Part shown: piece after piece, positions 44,747 to 53,459 of the stretch
Layout: every line of letters starts with the position of its first letter
Numbering within the stretch: position 1 is the first letter of the stretch
Assembly: GCF_963677945.1 (NCBI RefSeq)
Contig: NZ_OY782578.1
Span: 3,377,258-3,441,257, forward strand
Direction: 5' to 3'
Source: an uncultured Bacteroides sp.
GTDB taxonomy: Bacteria; Bacteroidota; Bacteroidia; Bacteroidales; Bacteroidaceae
DNA: 64,000 nt
The notes under the pieces: generated by a model
What the model was told of the DNA's origin: nothing
Seen by the model: the letters and a program-made list of their open reading frames with translations, nothing else
The model's database searches: none
Translations under genes and position numbers: made by a program

Positions 44747-46345
44747 TTATACGTTGTTATTCTTTCTGCGTAACAAAAATACAGGAGCACTACCCAGAAT
44801 GGTAATAACGGCTACCAGTAAAAAGTCGTCGTCAACTCCCTGAATATATGCCTGCTTAGCTATGTTTGACACCAGCAATGTCTGCCCTTGCTGAGCCGCA
44901 ACTGCAGGAGAACTTCCCACCGTTCGTTGTGCATAGTTCTGAAGTCCGTTCTTAACCTGAACATAGGCAGGAGAATAAGGCTGGATAGCTTCACTATAGA
45001 GTTCGTTGTGATAAGTAACTCTGGTAGTTAGTACAGTGGTAAGTATTGCCACTCCAAGACTACCTCCGATCTGGCGGATTGTATTCGTTACCCCGGATGC
45101 CTGAGCCATTTTCTCACGTGGAATCTGCGACAAGGAAAGCGTACTTAGCGGAGTGAATATAATACCCAACGCAAATCCACGTATGTACAATCCCATCATG
45201 ATATATGGACGTTCAGTCAGAAAGGAGAATGAGGAATTCAGATAAAAACTGAACGCGAGCAAACCAACTCCTGTTATAATCATCCATTTCGGATTTATCT
45301 TATTTCCCAGGAAACCGGATATTGGCGACATTGTTCCCTGTATGATACCAACCGGAAGGAAAACGGCTCCAGCCTGCAGGGCTGTATATCCCAATGAATT
45401 CTGAAGATATAGTGGTAACAGGAATGTACTTCCAAACATTCCGATACTAAACATCAGCATAATAAGCGAACAGATTCCGAAATTACGATCGGACAGCAAT
45501 CGCAGATCAAGCAATGGTTCATCAACAGTAAATTCGGCAGTTATGAATACAACCATCATTATAAGTGAGATTGCCAGACATGCCAAAATATACGGAGCAC
45601 CCCACCCATCTGAATTAGTTGCAGCATTACCCTGGGAAAGTGCATAAAGAAGCAAAGGCAGAAATATCACTGCTGAAATAAATCCAACAAGATCGAACTT
45701 ACGTACCTTTTTACTTTTATATTCGCTTTGTATAATTAGTGTTGCAGCCATTCCTATAATACCGATAGGTACATTTACATCAAAAATCAGCTGCCAGCTG
45801 AAGTTATCTACAAGATATCCTCCGATTAGCGGACCAAATGATACTGATGCAGCAGCGGCGATAGCCCAGAATCCCAGCGCAAGTCCTCTTTGTTTGGGCG
45901 GAAATTCCCTGGATATAATTGCCATACCCAAAGGCTGTATCGCTCCGGCGCCAAATCCCTGAATTACACGGGAAATGATAAGCATATCTTCATTTCCGGA
46001 CATTCCGCATAACAAAGATCCTAAGGTAAATAGTACCAGACCTAAAAAATACATGCGTTTGTATCCAAACTTATCAGCCATCCATCCTGAAGTTGGCAGC
46101 ATTACTGCCATTGCAAGCATGTAGGCGGTAGATACCCACTCTATCTTATCAATTCCCACGCCAAATGAGGTCATAATTTTGGGCAAAGCAACGTTTACGA
46201 TTGTAGAATCAAGTACAGCCATGAATGTACCAATCATAATATTGCCAAGCAACCACCATTTATATTCCTTATGCTGTGGATGAAAAGCAGAGTCCCGATT
46301 TCTTACTTTTCTGCGAAATCGGTGTGCAAGTGTAATATCTCTCAT
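44747..46345 (-). CDS. DHA2 family MFS drug exporter (EmrB/QacA-like)
   Basis: 532 residues, fourteen membrane segments. The DHA2 motif is VLDSTIVNVALPKI (motif D1); GWMADKFGYKRMYFLGL (motif A) and GAGAIQPLGMAI (motif C-like) follow. It couples proton influx to export of hydrophobic drugs, working with EmrA-like and TolC-like proteins from the same operon. It starts 3 bases after the EmrA-like gene. Confidence 0.95.
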   Translation of the reverse strand: MRDITLAHRFRRKVRNRDSAFHPQHKEYKWWLLGNIMIGTFMAVLDSTIVNVALPKIMTSFGVGIDKIEWVSTAYMLAMAVMLPTSGWMADKFGYKRMYFLGLVLFTLGSLLCGMSGNEDMLIISRVIQGFGAGAIQPLGMAIISREFPPKQRGLALGFWAIAAAASVSFGPLIGGYLVDNFSWQLIFDVNVPIGIIGMAATLIIQSEYKSKKVRKFDLVGFISAVIFLPLLLYALSQGNAATNSDGWGAPYILACLAISLIMMVVFITAEFTVDEPLLDLRLLSDRNFGICSLIMLMFSIGMFGSTFLLPLYLQNSLGYTALQAGAVFLPVGIIQGTMSPISGFLGNKINPKWMIITGVGLLAFSFYLNSSFSFLTERPYIMMGLYIRGFALGIIFTPLSTLSLSQIPREKMAQASGVTNTIRQIGGSLGVAILTTVLTTRVTYHNELYSEAIQPYSPAYVQVKNGLQNYAQRTVGSSPAVAAQQGQTLLVSNIAKQAYIQGVDDDFLLVAVITILGSAPVFLLRRKNNNV

Positions 46346-46348
46346 CTA

Positions 46349-47356
46349 TTAACCTTTGACAATCTTTACAACAACCGACATACCTGCCAACAGTTTGTAT
46401 TTACTTAATGAGGTTTTGTCTTCTGTACCATCAATGGAAATTTTTAAAGGAACTCTCTGAGTTACCTTAGTAAAGTTACCTGATGCATTATTGGGTGGAA
46501 TAAGCGAGAACTGAGATGCAGTATTTGAACTTAACTGAATAATTCTTCCTGTAAATTTCACATCAGGATAAGCATCTATTTCTAATTTAGCATTCTGATC
46601 AAGGTGCAATCCGGCCATCTTTGTCTCTTCAAGATAAACTGTTACCCAAAGTTTCTTAGTATTTGTAACAGTAAGAATATTCTGTCCTGGTTGAGAAACA
46701 TCGCCATCAAGTAACCATTTTTTAGCTACAACACCATCAATCGGAGCGTATAAATGAGTATTATTGAGCTGTGTTGAAATAACTCCAATCTGTGCTCTTG
46801 TTGTTTCAATAGCAGCTTTAGAAGATCCGATCTGTGCTCTCGAAACAGATAATTGAGTTTTTGCAGCTTCAAGTTGAGCCTTAGCTGTTTCCCACGCTTT
46901 CTTTGAATGATCAAACTGTTCTTTTGTAATTACATCACCCTTATACTGCTCTTTTGCGCGAGCATAATCTTCCTGCGCCTTTGATAAACCAACCTGAAAC
47001 ACCTTAATGTTTTCCTGGTCGTAATTCAACTTTGCTTCAGATTGTAATTGTGCAGCTTCCGATTGAGCCAGATTAGCGATAGCCTGCATCTTCTGAGCAT
47101 GAAGTTCTGTACTGTCAAGTTCTGCAAGTAAATCACCTTTCTTTACAGTATCACCTTCTTCGAAATAAATGTGATTGATACGTCCCAGAATTTTTGAACT
47201 GATAGCATAGTTATCCGAATCAATATGTGCATCATCAGTAGATACATATTTTGTATACTCACTATACCAATACCATCCACCACATAAAACAACTGCAATC
47301 ACTACAATTAAAGGAATATACACTTTAATTCCTTTCTCCTTTTTACCTTTCTTCAT
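46349..47356 (-). CDS. HlyD/EmrA family membrane fusion protein
   Basis: 335 residues: a membrane anchor (about 12-30), a lipoyl half-motif ISSKILGRINHIYFEEGD, a long coiled-coil hairpin (about 75-185) and a second lipoyl half with APIDGVVAKKWLLDGDVSQPG, then a beta-barrel. It links the EmrB-like exporter in the inner membrane to TolC. Second gene of the unit. Confidence 0.95.
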   Translation of the reverse strand: MKKGKKEKGIKVYIPLIVVIAVVLCGGWYWYSEYTKYVSTDDAHIDSDNYAISSKILGRINHIYFEEGDTVKKGDLLAELDSTELHAQKMQAIANLAQSEAAQLQSEAKLNYDQENIKVFQVGLSKAQEDYARAKEQYKGDVITKEQFDHSKKAWETAKAQLEAAKTQLSVSRAQIGSSKAAIETTRAQIGVISTQLNNTHLYAPIDGVVAKKWLLDGDVSQPGQNILTVTNTKKLWVTVYLEETKMAGLHLDQNAKLEIDAYPDVKFTGRIIQLSSNTASQFSLIPPNNASGNFTKVTQRVPLKISIDGTEDKTSLSKYKLLAGMSVVVKIVKG

Positions 47357-47381
47357 ACCTTAAAATAACTACTTTATACCT

Positions 47382-48002
47382 TTATTTTTTTAATGACTTT
47401 ATATACATCTCTACAAATAGATTGATCATCCGAAGCAATCTGTCATATTCATGAGCTTCTAGATAGAAAATATCTTTATTTCTGAGTGCCGACATGGATA
47501 ATCCTTTCATACCATCAAGGAGTAACTCTGCATATTCGTTTATATTGCAGGCTTCAAATTGTCCTTTTGTTATGCCTACATTCAAAATATTGATGACCAT
47601 TTCCTCTTCCTGAATTCTGAATTCAGTCCATAAGCCGTGCATCATTGAATGTAATTCGTGAGCATAGTCATGACGTAGTCTGGTTAAATTAAGTAGCTTT
47701 CCCCAATATGAAACTCTGATATTAACATATTCCCTAATCATATCAGAAGCTTCAGTAAGCGTGGACATTTTTTCGCGGACTAAATCAACAAAGAAATCAT
47801 GTTCTTTCTTAGCGACTGCAAGATATAGATGTTCCTTGTCCGGAAAATAATAGTACAAAGATCCTTTGCACATATTCAGGTCTGAAGCTATTTCGTTCAT
47901 AGTTGTTTTTTCAAAACCATATTGTCCAAAGCGTTTTTGAGCAACCTTTATAATCTGTTCCGTCTTACTCTGACTATCTCCACAACGTTTATTAACTACC
48001 AT
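47382..48002 (-). CDS. TetR/AcrR family repressor
   Basis: 206 residues. The N-terminal HTH reads AQKRFGQYGFEKTTMNEIASDLNMCKGSLYYYFPDKEHLYLAV (typical TetR), followed by an all-helical ligand domain. First gene of the efflux unit (25 bases before the EmrA-like gene), so it presumably represses its own operon. A possible operator lies at 48033-48061. Confidence 0.94.
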   Translation of the reverse strand: MVVNKRCGDSQSKTEQIIKVAQKRFGQYGFEKTTMNEIASDLNMCKGSLYYYFPDKEHLYLAVAKKEHDFFVDLVREKMSTLTEASDMIREYVNIRVSYWGKLLNLTRLRHDYAHELHSMMHGLWTEFRIQEEEMVINILNVGITKGQFEACNINEYAELLLDGMKGLSMSALRNKDIFYLEAHEYDRLLRMINLFVEMYIKSLKK

Positions 48003-48032
48003 TATTCTTTATATGTTTTTTATCTTTATTCT

Positions 48033-48061
48033 ATTTGACTTTTTTGTTTGATTGGTCAAAT
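48033..48061. promoter_or_regulatory. Candidate TetR operator upstream of efflux operon
   Basis: ATTTGAC (48033-48039) and GTCAAAT (48055-48061) form an inverted repeat with a 15-base spacer, and a nested TTTGA-TTGG-TCAAA lies at 48047-48060. TTTG on the minus strand could be the -33 box. It is 31 bases before the TetR start. Confidence 0.5.
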
Positions 48062-48190
48062 TTAGATAGTTTTTAATTTAGATGAGGTGTTTTTTCTAAA
48101 AAAAACTTATTAAAACACTCATTAACAATTTATCAAAAACAGTTAAATGCCTTGTTTTATTAGAATGCATTAATTATATAGAATAAAAAA

Positions 48191-48235
48191 GCTCCGATTT
48201 ACATTGTTAAATTGTTTAACAATGTAAATCGGAGC
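48191..48235 (-). terminator. Intrinsic terminator, perfect 21-bp stem
   Basis: Arms 48191-48211 and 48215-48235 (starting GCTCCGATTTAC) pair perfectly around a 3-base loop TTG. On the minus strand it is followed by TTTTTT. It closes the five-gene leftward operon and shields the efflux operon promoter from read-through. Confidence 0.93.
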
Positions 48236-48271
48236 AAATATCAAAAACGAACTATAACAACTAATGGTCAA

Positions 48272-48712
48272 TTAAAAAATTAAATCGCAATTTCGTTCAA
48301 CATCATCAATTGTTGCTCCAAGTTTCTTATAAAATTCAATAGCGGGTTTATTCCAACCAGAAACCTGCCAACGTAATTTATGACAATCTTCTTTCCTTGC
48401 AAAATTAATCACTTCATTAATCAGAGAGCTACCTATGCCCTTTCCACGAAATGCATCTTTTACATATAGATCATCCATATAGAGTGATTTACCAAACCAG
48501 GTATAATATGCAAAGAAATAGACCACGTATCCAACTATTTCTTTTGATTCAGTTTCTGCTACTAAACAGTTTATAAGTTTCTTCTCTTTCTGCATTAACT
48601 CAAGCGAGTTTACTAATCTATCTGAGCAATTCTCAAATACAGCAAAGTCTCTGATCATAGAGAAAATTACAGGATAGTCGTGCTCTTCAGCTTTTCTAAT
48701 TATAAATTCCAT
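48272..48712 (-). CDS. GNAT family N-acetyltransferase (spermidine-acetyltransferase-like)
   Basis: 146 residues. Acetyl-CoA motif RGKGIGSSLINEVINFA, with LYMDDLYVKDAFRG before and HKLRWQVSGWNKPAIEFYKKLGA after; this is the SSAT-like branch (VEDxxV/DLYV strand). The start ATG overlaps the preceding stop (TAATG), which fixes 48712 over the upstream TTG. Last gene of the five-gene unit; substrate unknown, perhaps a polyamine or amino acid. Confidence 0.9.
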   Translation of the reverse strand: MEFIIRKAEEHDYPVIFSMIRDFAVFENCSDRLVNSLELMQKEKKLINCLVAETESKEIVGYVVYFFAYYTWFGKSLYMDDLYVKDAFRGKGIGSSLINEVINFARKEDCHKLRWQVSGWNKPAIEFYKKLGATIDDVERNCDLIF

Positions 48713-49266
48713 TAGCTGCAAATATCTTTTTTAATTAAACTATATACTTCAATATCTGTAAATTGGTTATCAACCAGCAATTCGCCATCACGTTCTATGC
48801 CCTCAAATTTAAATTCTAACCTTTTTGGAATATTTTTGCTTGGAATATTTCCTACTGCGCATTTTATCTGAACACGATTTATATTAAGCTCATCAAAAGC
48901 AAAGTGAAGCAAAGCTTTCACTGATTCAGTAATTATACCTTTTTTCTGGCAGTTTTCAGAGAGCCAATAACCTATCTCTGTTTTCCTATTTAATTTATCT
49001 GTATCTTTAAAGCCTATTAATCCGGCAAAAGAATTATTGTAATGTATAACAAACAAGAACTCTCGCTCGTCAACAGGAACATTTATTGCAGATAAAATAA
49101 AAGACTGACTATCTTTAAGTTCTTTAGTAAAATCAACAAACGGAAGCCACTTTCTTAAATAGTCTCTCTGACTGTTTATTGTATTAAAAATATCAACAGC
49201 ATCTTTCAGCTCTATTTGCTTAAGAATAAGATTCTCTCTTATTGCTATTTTCTTTATCTTTTCCAT
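48712..49266 (-). CDS. GNAT family N-acetyltransferase (RimJ/RimL type)
   Basis: 184 residues, starting IAIRENLILKQIELKDAVDIF and keeping EIGYWLSENCQKKGIITESVKALLHFAF and NIPSKNIPKRLEF, as in ribosomal-protein-serine or RimJ-like acetyltransferases. It is followed with a one-base overlap (TAATG) by another GNAT gene and preceded by the CDP-alcohol transferase gene with a 15-base gap. Confidence 0.9.
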   Translation of the reverse strand: MEKIKKIAIRENLILKQIELKDAVDIFNTINSQRDYLRKWLPFVDFTKELKDSQSFILSAINVPVDEREFLFVIHYNNSFAGLIGFKDTDKLNRKTEIGYWLSENCQKKGIITESVKALLHFAFDELNINRVQIKCAVGNIPSKNIPKRLEFKFEGIERDGELLVDNQFTDIEVYSLIKKDICS

Positions 49267-49281
49267 AAATTACCAAAACCT

Positions 49282-49812
49282 TCATTTAACAAAAATACTT
49301 TTTCTATTCTCATTTACATCCTTCTCTTTAATCAAAATAAGCAACTCTTCCAAAGCAGCCAACAAAGCTATGCATAATAAAGCAGGAAGGAAAGAATTCT
49401 TTCCCGTCAACATAACAGTAGGAACTGCAACAAAAACCAGGAATCCGGTTATCTTATTGGCTATAGTATGCAGAAATATAATTTTCCCAAACTTCATTTT
49501 TGAGACTATTATAGAAAGAGACTTAATAGCCAATATAGCAACGAACAGTGCTGCATTTTCAGTAAATACCCACCGGTAGTTAAGAAACAGAACAAGTAGT
49601 AATACTATGTGAAAGAATATATCGGCTACTGAGTCTATTCGCGCACCCAAAGCAGTAACCATCTTAAACTTTCTGGCAAAATAACCATCGGCAACATCTG
49701 TTAATCCTGCTATAAAAAATAGAATTAAGAACAGTGTTACCGAATTCATTAAAAACAGCAATATTACTGAAAGAATGATTCGGGAGAATGATATGATATT
49801 GGGAATATTCAT
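49282..49812 (-). CDS. CDP-alcohol phosphatidyltransferase
   Basis: 176 residues with about five membrane segments. The complete family motif D-x2-DG-x2-AR-x8-G-x3-D-x3-D is present (Asp39, Asp42, Gly43, Ala46, Arg47, Gly56, Asp60, Asp64). These enzymes move a phosphatidyl group from CDP-diacylglycerol, or another CDP-alcohol, to an alcohol. PgsA-like length, but the acceptor is not clear. Its place between GNAT genes is unusual and suggests a modified lipid or head group. Confidence 0.92.
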   Translation of the reverse strand: MNIPNIISFSRIILSVILLFLMNSVTLFLILFFIAGLTDVADGYFARKFKMVTALGARIDSVADIFFHIVLLLVLFLNYRWVFTENAALFVAILAIKSLSIIVSKMKFGKIIFLHTIANKITGFLVFVAVPTVMLTGKNSFLPALLCIALLAALEELLILIKEKDVNENRKSIFVK

Positions 49813-49816
49813 ATTA

Positions 49817-50272
49817 TTACAACGCCTTCTTCATACAAATACTGTTTGTATTGCCTATATACTGACCAAAATTATCAGTTATTTCATATCCTTTCTTTTT
49901 ATAAAGATTAATTGCTTCATGTTGTTTACTACCAGTTTCGAGTATAGAATAGAAGAAGCCTTTCTCCTTTGCCCAGCATTCCAGTTCTTTTAATATTAAA
50001 GAAGCAATACCTTTTCCTCTGCAATTACTCCGGACAAAAACTCTTTTCATTTCAACATTCAAATCATCTGCTCTTTTAAAGCAACCGCAACCAACAGGTG
50101 TATTCTCTTCATAAGCTACAATAACAGTCTCTAGAAATTCTATTTTATTGTACACATCATACTGCTTTTGCAAATTGCCATACCTTTCGTCGAGTTCTAC
50201 ATCCAGCGACTTTATAAGATTCCGGAAATCAGCATTTGTACTGTCACATCTTTGTATTTCTAAACTTCGCAT
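49817..50272 (-). CDS. GNAT family N-acetyltransferase
   Basis: 151 residues. GCGCFKRADDLNVEMKRVFV, then the acetyl-CoA motif CRGKGIASLILKELE and TGSKQHEAINLYKKKGYE. The MKRVxV strand resembles small-substrate acetyltransferases. It is 4 bases upstream of the CDP-alcohol transferase gene and 27 bases after the radical SAM gene. Confidence 0.9.
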   Translation of the reverse strand: MRSLEIQRCDSTNADFRNLIKSLDVELDERYGNLQKQYDVYNKIEFLETVIVAYEENTPVGCGCFKRADDLNVEMKRVFVRSNCRGKGIASLILKELECWAKEKGFFYSILETGSKQHEAINLYKKKGYEITDNFGQYIGNTNSICMKKAL

Positions 50273-50299
50273 AATATCTGTATTTATAATTTAAGTTTC

Positions 50300-51532
50300 T
50301 CAGATGCCCGACTCTTTAATCCATTCCATCACATTTGCAGGTGGTCGTTCATTCATAAGCTCATTTTTCATAAAATCCATATAAGGTGCTATATGCTTAA
50401 AGAACTTGTGATAGCCTTTACATAAATAATTTAACCCCGGTTCACCAGTTTCGGTAAAAGTAAAACGATTTTTAGGGCATTCACCATTGCAGGCAAACAA
50501 GAACTCGCACTCTTTACACTGTGCAGATAATGTTTTTGATTTTGCTTCACCAAACTTTGTCTGCTTATCGCTATACATCATTTCAACCAGAGTATTGGAA
50601 TACAGATTCCCTAGTTTATATTCCGGAAATACAAAATGGTCGCATGAATAAACATCTCCGTTATATTCCATAACACCGGCATGGCCACAGTTCTTTGCCA
50701 TAGAACAAACACCGGGTTGTTCACCAATCCAGTTTGCTAAAGTTGAATCGAAAAGCTGAATATAATAATTGCCTACGTCTTCACGTACCCACTCATCGAA
50801 TATAGCACAAAGGAAATTCTCCCATTGTTCGGGTGACACACTAAAGTCCGTCAATTCGGCTTTTTCATTTTGGATAGGTGAAGATAAAGATAGCCCGTCG
50901 GCACGTTGTGAAGTTCGTTCAACTATAGGAGTGAACTGAATATAATGACAATCAATCTCTTTAAAGAAGTGATAAAAGTCCAATGGATAATCGGCATTAA
51001 AATCATTTACTACAGCCATTACATTATATTCTACACCGTGCTTTTTTAATAGTTCAATGCCTTTCATCACCTTTGCAAATGACGGTTGGCCTTGCCTGTT
51101 TTTTCGGTACTCATCGTGAAATTCCTGAGGTCCGTCTAATGAAACTCCAACAAGAAAATTGTTTTCTTTAAAAAAACGGCACCATTCATCAGTGATCAAT
51201 GTTCCATTTGTCTGAATGCTGTTATCAATAGTTCTTCCTCTGGCATACTTTTTCTGCAATTCAATCGCTTTTTTATAAAAACTTATCGGCCTCATCAAAG
51301 GTTCTCCTCCATGCCATGTAAATAGTACCTGCGGCATTGTCTGAGAATTAATATATTCATCAATAAACTTCTCTAAAAGTTCTTCGCTCATTACATGATT
51401 CTTTGCCTCATTATAAAGTTTCGATTTTTCAAGATAATAACAGTAATCACAGGAGAGGTTGCAAACAGATCCTACGGATTTCACCATCACATAGAGTGGC
51501 CTCGCAAAAGGAGTTATATTTAAATTGCTCAT
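50300..51532 (-). CDS. Radical SAM/SPASM anaerobic sulfatase-maturating enzyme family
   Basis: 410 residues. The radical SAM cluster Cys are Cys24, Cys28 and Cys31 (CNLSCDYC). The C-terminal SPASM domain has MAKNCGHAG, DVYSCDHFVFPE, CKECEFLFACNGECPKNRF. These match anaerobic sulfatase maturases (anSME/AtsB), which turn an active-site Cys or Ser of sulfatases into formylglycine. No sulfatase gene is in the window, so it may serve sulfatases elsewhere or modify another protein. First gene of the five-gene unit. Confidence 0.93.
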   Translation of the reverse strand: MSNLNITPFARPLYVMVKSVGSVCNLSCDYCYYLEKSKLYNEAKNHVMSEELLEKFIDEYINSQTMPQVLFTWHGGEPLMRPISFYKKAIELQKKYARGRTIDNSIQTNGTLITDEWCRFFKENNFLVGVSLDGPQEFHDEYRKNRQGQPSFAKVMKGIELLKKHGVEYNVMAVVNDFNADYPLDFYHFFKEIDCHYIQFTPIVERTSQRADGLSLSSPIQNEKAELTDFSVSPEQWENFLCAIFDEWVREDVGNYYIQLFDSTLANWIGEQPGVCSMAKNCGHAGVMEYNGDVYSCDHFVFPEYKLGNLYSNTLVEMMYSDKQTKFGEAKSKTLSAQCKECEFLFACNGECPKNRFTFTETGEPGLNYLCKGYHKFFKHIAPYMDFMKNELMNERPPANVMEWIKESGI

Positions 51533-51661
51533 AAAAATAGTTTCAGCTGGATAATAAGGCTACAATATTACAAAATATAAGTAGAATATAGGGTTTAGAA
51601 ACAAAACTTTTATTTAAGATAAATGTTTGTTATTTATAAAATAACCTATATAAAATGATAT

Positions 51662-53458
51662 ATGGAACATCTCAATTATGGAGCTATTGGCAACTGCAGA
51701 ACAGCAGCATTAATTTCCGATAAGGGAAGTATTGACTGGTTTTGTATTCCCGAATTTGATTCACCTTCTATATTTGCTAAGATCCTGGACAAAGATAAAG
51801 GAGGCTGTCTGAGTTTTATTGTTGATGATAAATATAGAACGAGTCAGAAATATATTGAGCATACAAACATTCTGTCTACTACATTCGAATCGGACGAAGG
51901 AGGATTTGAGGTTATTGATTTTATGCCGCGTTACAATATCAGTGAATTAAAAGGATATTTTATGCCTCCGGAAATTCACCGGATAATACGTTATAAATAC
52001 GGGAGACCTCGTTTCAGAGTGAACTATGCTCCTCGAATGGATTATGCTCAGGCAGAAGTGTATCATGTAACGGGACCAAAATATCTTAAAACATATTCTA
52101 AACTGAGCAACCGGGATACGATCTATTTTTATTCCAGTTTGGATTTTAACAAAATAATAAATAAAGCAGAATTAGAAATTACGCATGACGAGTATATTGT
52201 AATTTCATATAACCAGAAACTGATTAAGATTAATCTTGATAGAGTGGAAATAGAGTACGAACGGACAAAAGTATATTGGCTGAACTGGAGTAACCGCTCT
52301 AAGAAATACATGAAATATAATAAAGAGATAGAGCGTAGCATTCTTGTTCTGAAACTGATGACTTATAATCGGTCGGGAGCTGTTCTTGCAGCTCTGACAA
52401 CCAGTATACCCGAATCTATAGGAGATGTACGAAACTGGGATTATCGTTTCTGTTGGCTTCGCGATGCTTCCATGTCTATTGAAACACTTATAAAAACGGG
52501 ACATCAGGGCACGGCTCAACGTTTTATATCGTTTATTTTAAACATTGTAAGATCTAAACAAGAAACATTGCAGATAATGTACAGCATTCGTGGAGACCGC
52601 GAATTAAAAGAAGAAGAATTGTCACACTTGAGTGGATTTAAAAATTCGCGTCCTGTAAGAATTGGGAATGCTGCTTATACACAAAAGCAGAATGACTCGT
52701 TTGGATATCTGATGGATGTTCTTTACAAATACTATCGCTACTCTTTAGGTACTCTGGATGAAGTAGAGAGCATGTTTGCAGTAGTAAAGAATGTAGTAAA
52801 AACAGTCACCGAAGACTGGAGAAAGCCGGATAAAGGTATCTGGGAAATACGTGGAGAAGAAAAGCATTTTGTTTTTTCTAAAATAATGTGTTGGGTAGCT
52901 ATAGACAGAGCAGCAAAGATTGCCTGCTTTCTGCATAACGACAGTTATTCGAAAAGATGGAGGGAGACTGCAGAAATCATAAAGGAAGATGTTCTTGAGA
53001 ATGGATGGAATGAAGAAATTCAGAGCTTTTCTCAATCATACGGCAGCACTGATCTGGATGCTTCTCTGCTATTAATGGAGGCATACGGATTTATAAGTGA
53101 AGATGACCCTAAATACATAAAGACAGTTGATGCTATTTATCAAAGTTTAAATTACAAAGGATTGATGTATCGCTATAATAATAAGGATGACTTTGGTAAA
53201 CCAACTTCTGCTTTTACCATTTGCACATTCTGGATGATTCGCGCTTTGTTTGTAACAGGAAAAGAAGAAGAAGCATTGAATATGTTTAATGAGTTAATAA
53301 GCTATGCCAATCATTTAGGACTATTTAGCGAAGACCTGGATTTCGAAACCAAAGACCAGCTGGGCAATTTCCCGCAAGCTTATTCACATCTTGCATTGAT
53401 TGATACTGCGCTTCTTTTTAGCAAAGAGATTGAAGGACCAAAATTCGTAAAACCGTAG
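51662..53458 (+). CDS. GH15 family glycoside hydrolase (glucoamylase/trehalase-like)
   Basis: 598 residues: an N-terminal beta-domain (ISDKGSIDWFCIPEFDSPSIF) and an (alpha/alpha)6 barrel with NWDYRFCWLRDASMSI and WEIRGEEKHFVFSK (acid Glu region). Related proteins near OtsA often act on trehalose. In the base region this protein reads DDFGKPTSAF, whereas I recall a Glu (PETAF-like) in relatives, so the catalytic base may be missing or replaced. It is convergent with otsAB, one base apart. Cytoplasmic, no signal peptide. Confidence 0.87.
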   Translation: MEHLNYGAIGNCRTAALISDKGSIDWFCIPEFDSPSIFAKILDKDKGGCLSFIVDDKYRTSQKYIEHTNILSTTFESDEGGFEVIDFMPRYNISELKGYFMPPEIHRIIRYKYGRPRFRVNYAPRMDYAQAEVYHVTGPKYLKTYSKLSNRDTIYFYSSLDFNKIINKAELEITHDEYIVISYNQKLIKINLDRVEIEYERTKVYWLNWSNRSKKYMKYNKEIERSILVLKLMTYNRSGAVLAALTTSIPESIGDVRNWDYRFCWLRDASMSIETLIKTGHQGTAQRFISFILNIVRSKQETLQIMYSIRGDRELKEEELSHLSGFKNSRPVRIGNAAYTQKQNDSFGYLMDVLYKYYRYSLGTLDEVESMFAVVKNVVKTVTEDWRKPDKGIWEIRGEEKHFVFSKIMCWVAIDRAAKIACFLHNDSYSKRWRETAEIIKEDVLENGWNEEIQSFSQSYGSTDLDASLLLMEAYGFISEDDPKYIKTVDAIYQSLNYKGLMYRYNNKDDFGKPTSAFTICTFWMIRALFVTGKEEEALNMFNELISYANHLGLFSEDLDFETKDQLGNFPQAYSHLALIDTALLFSKEIEGPKFVKP

Positions 53459-53459
53459 T

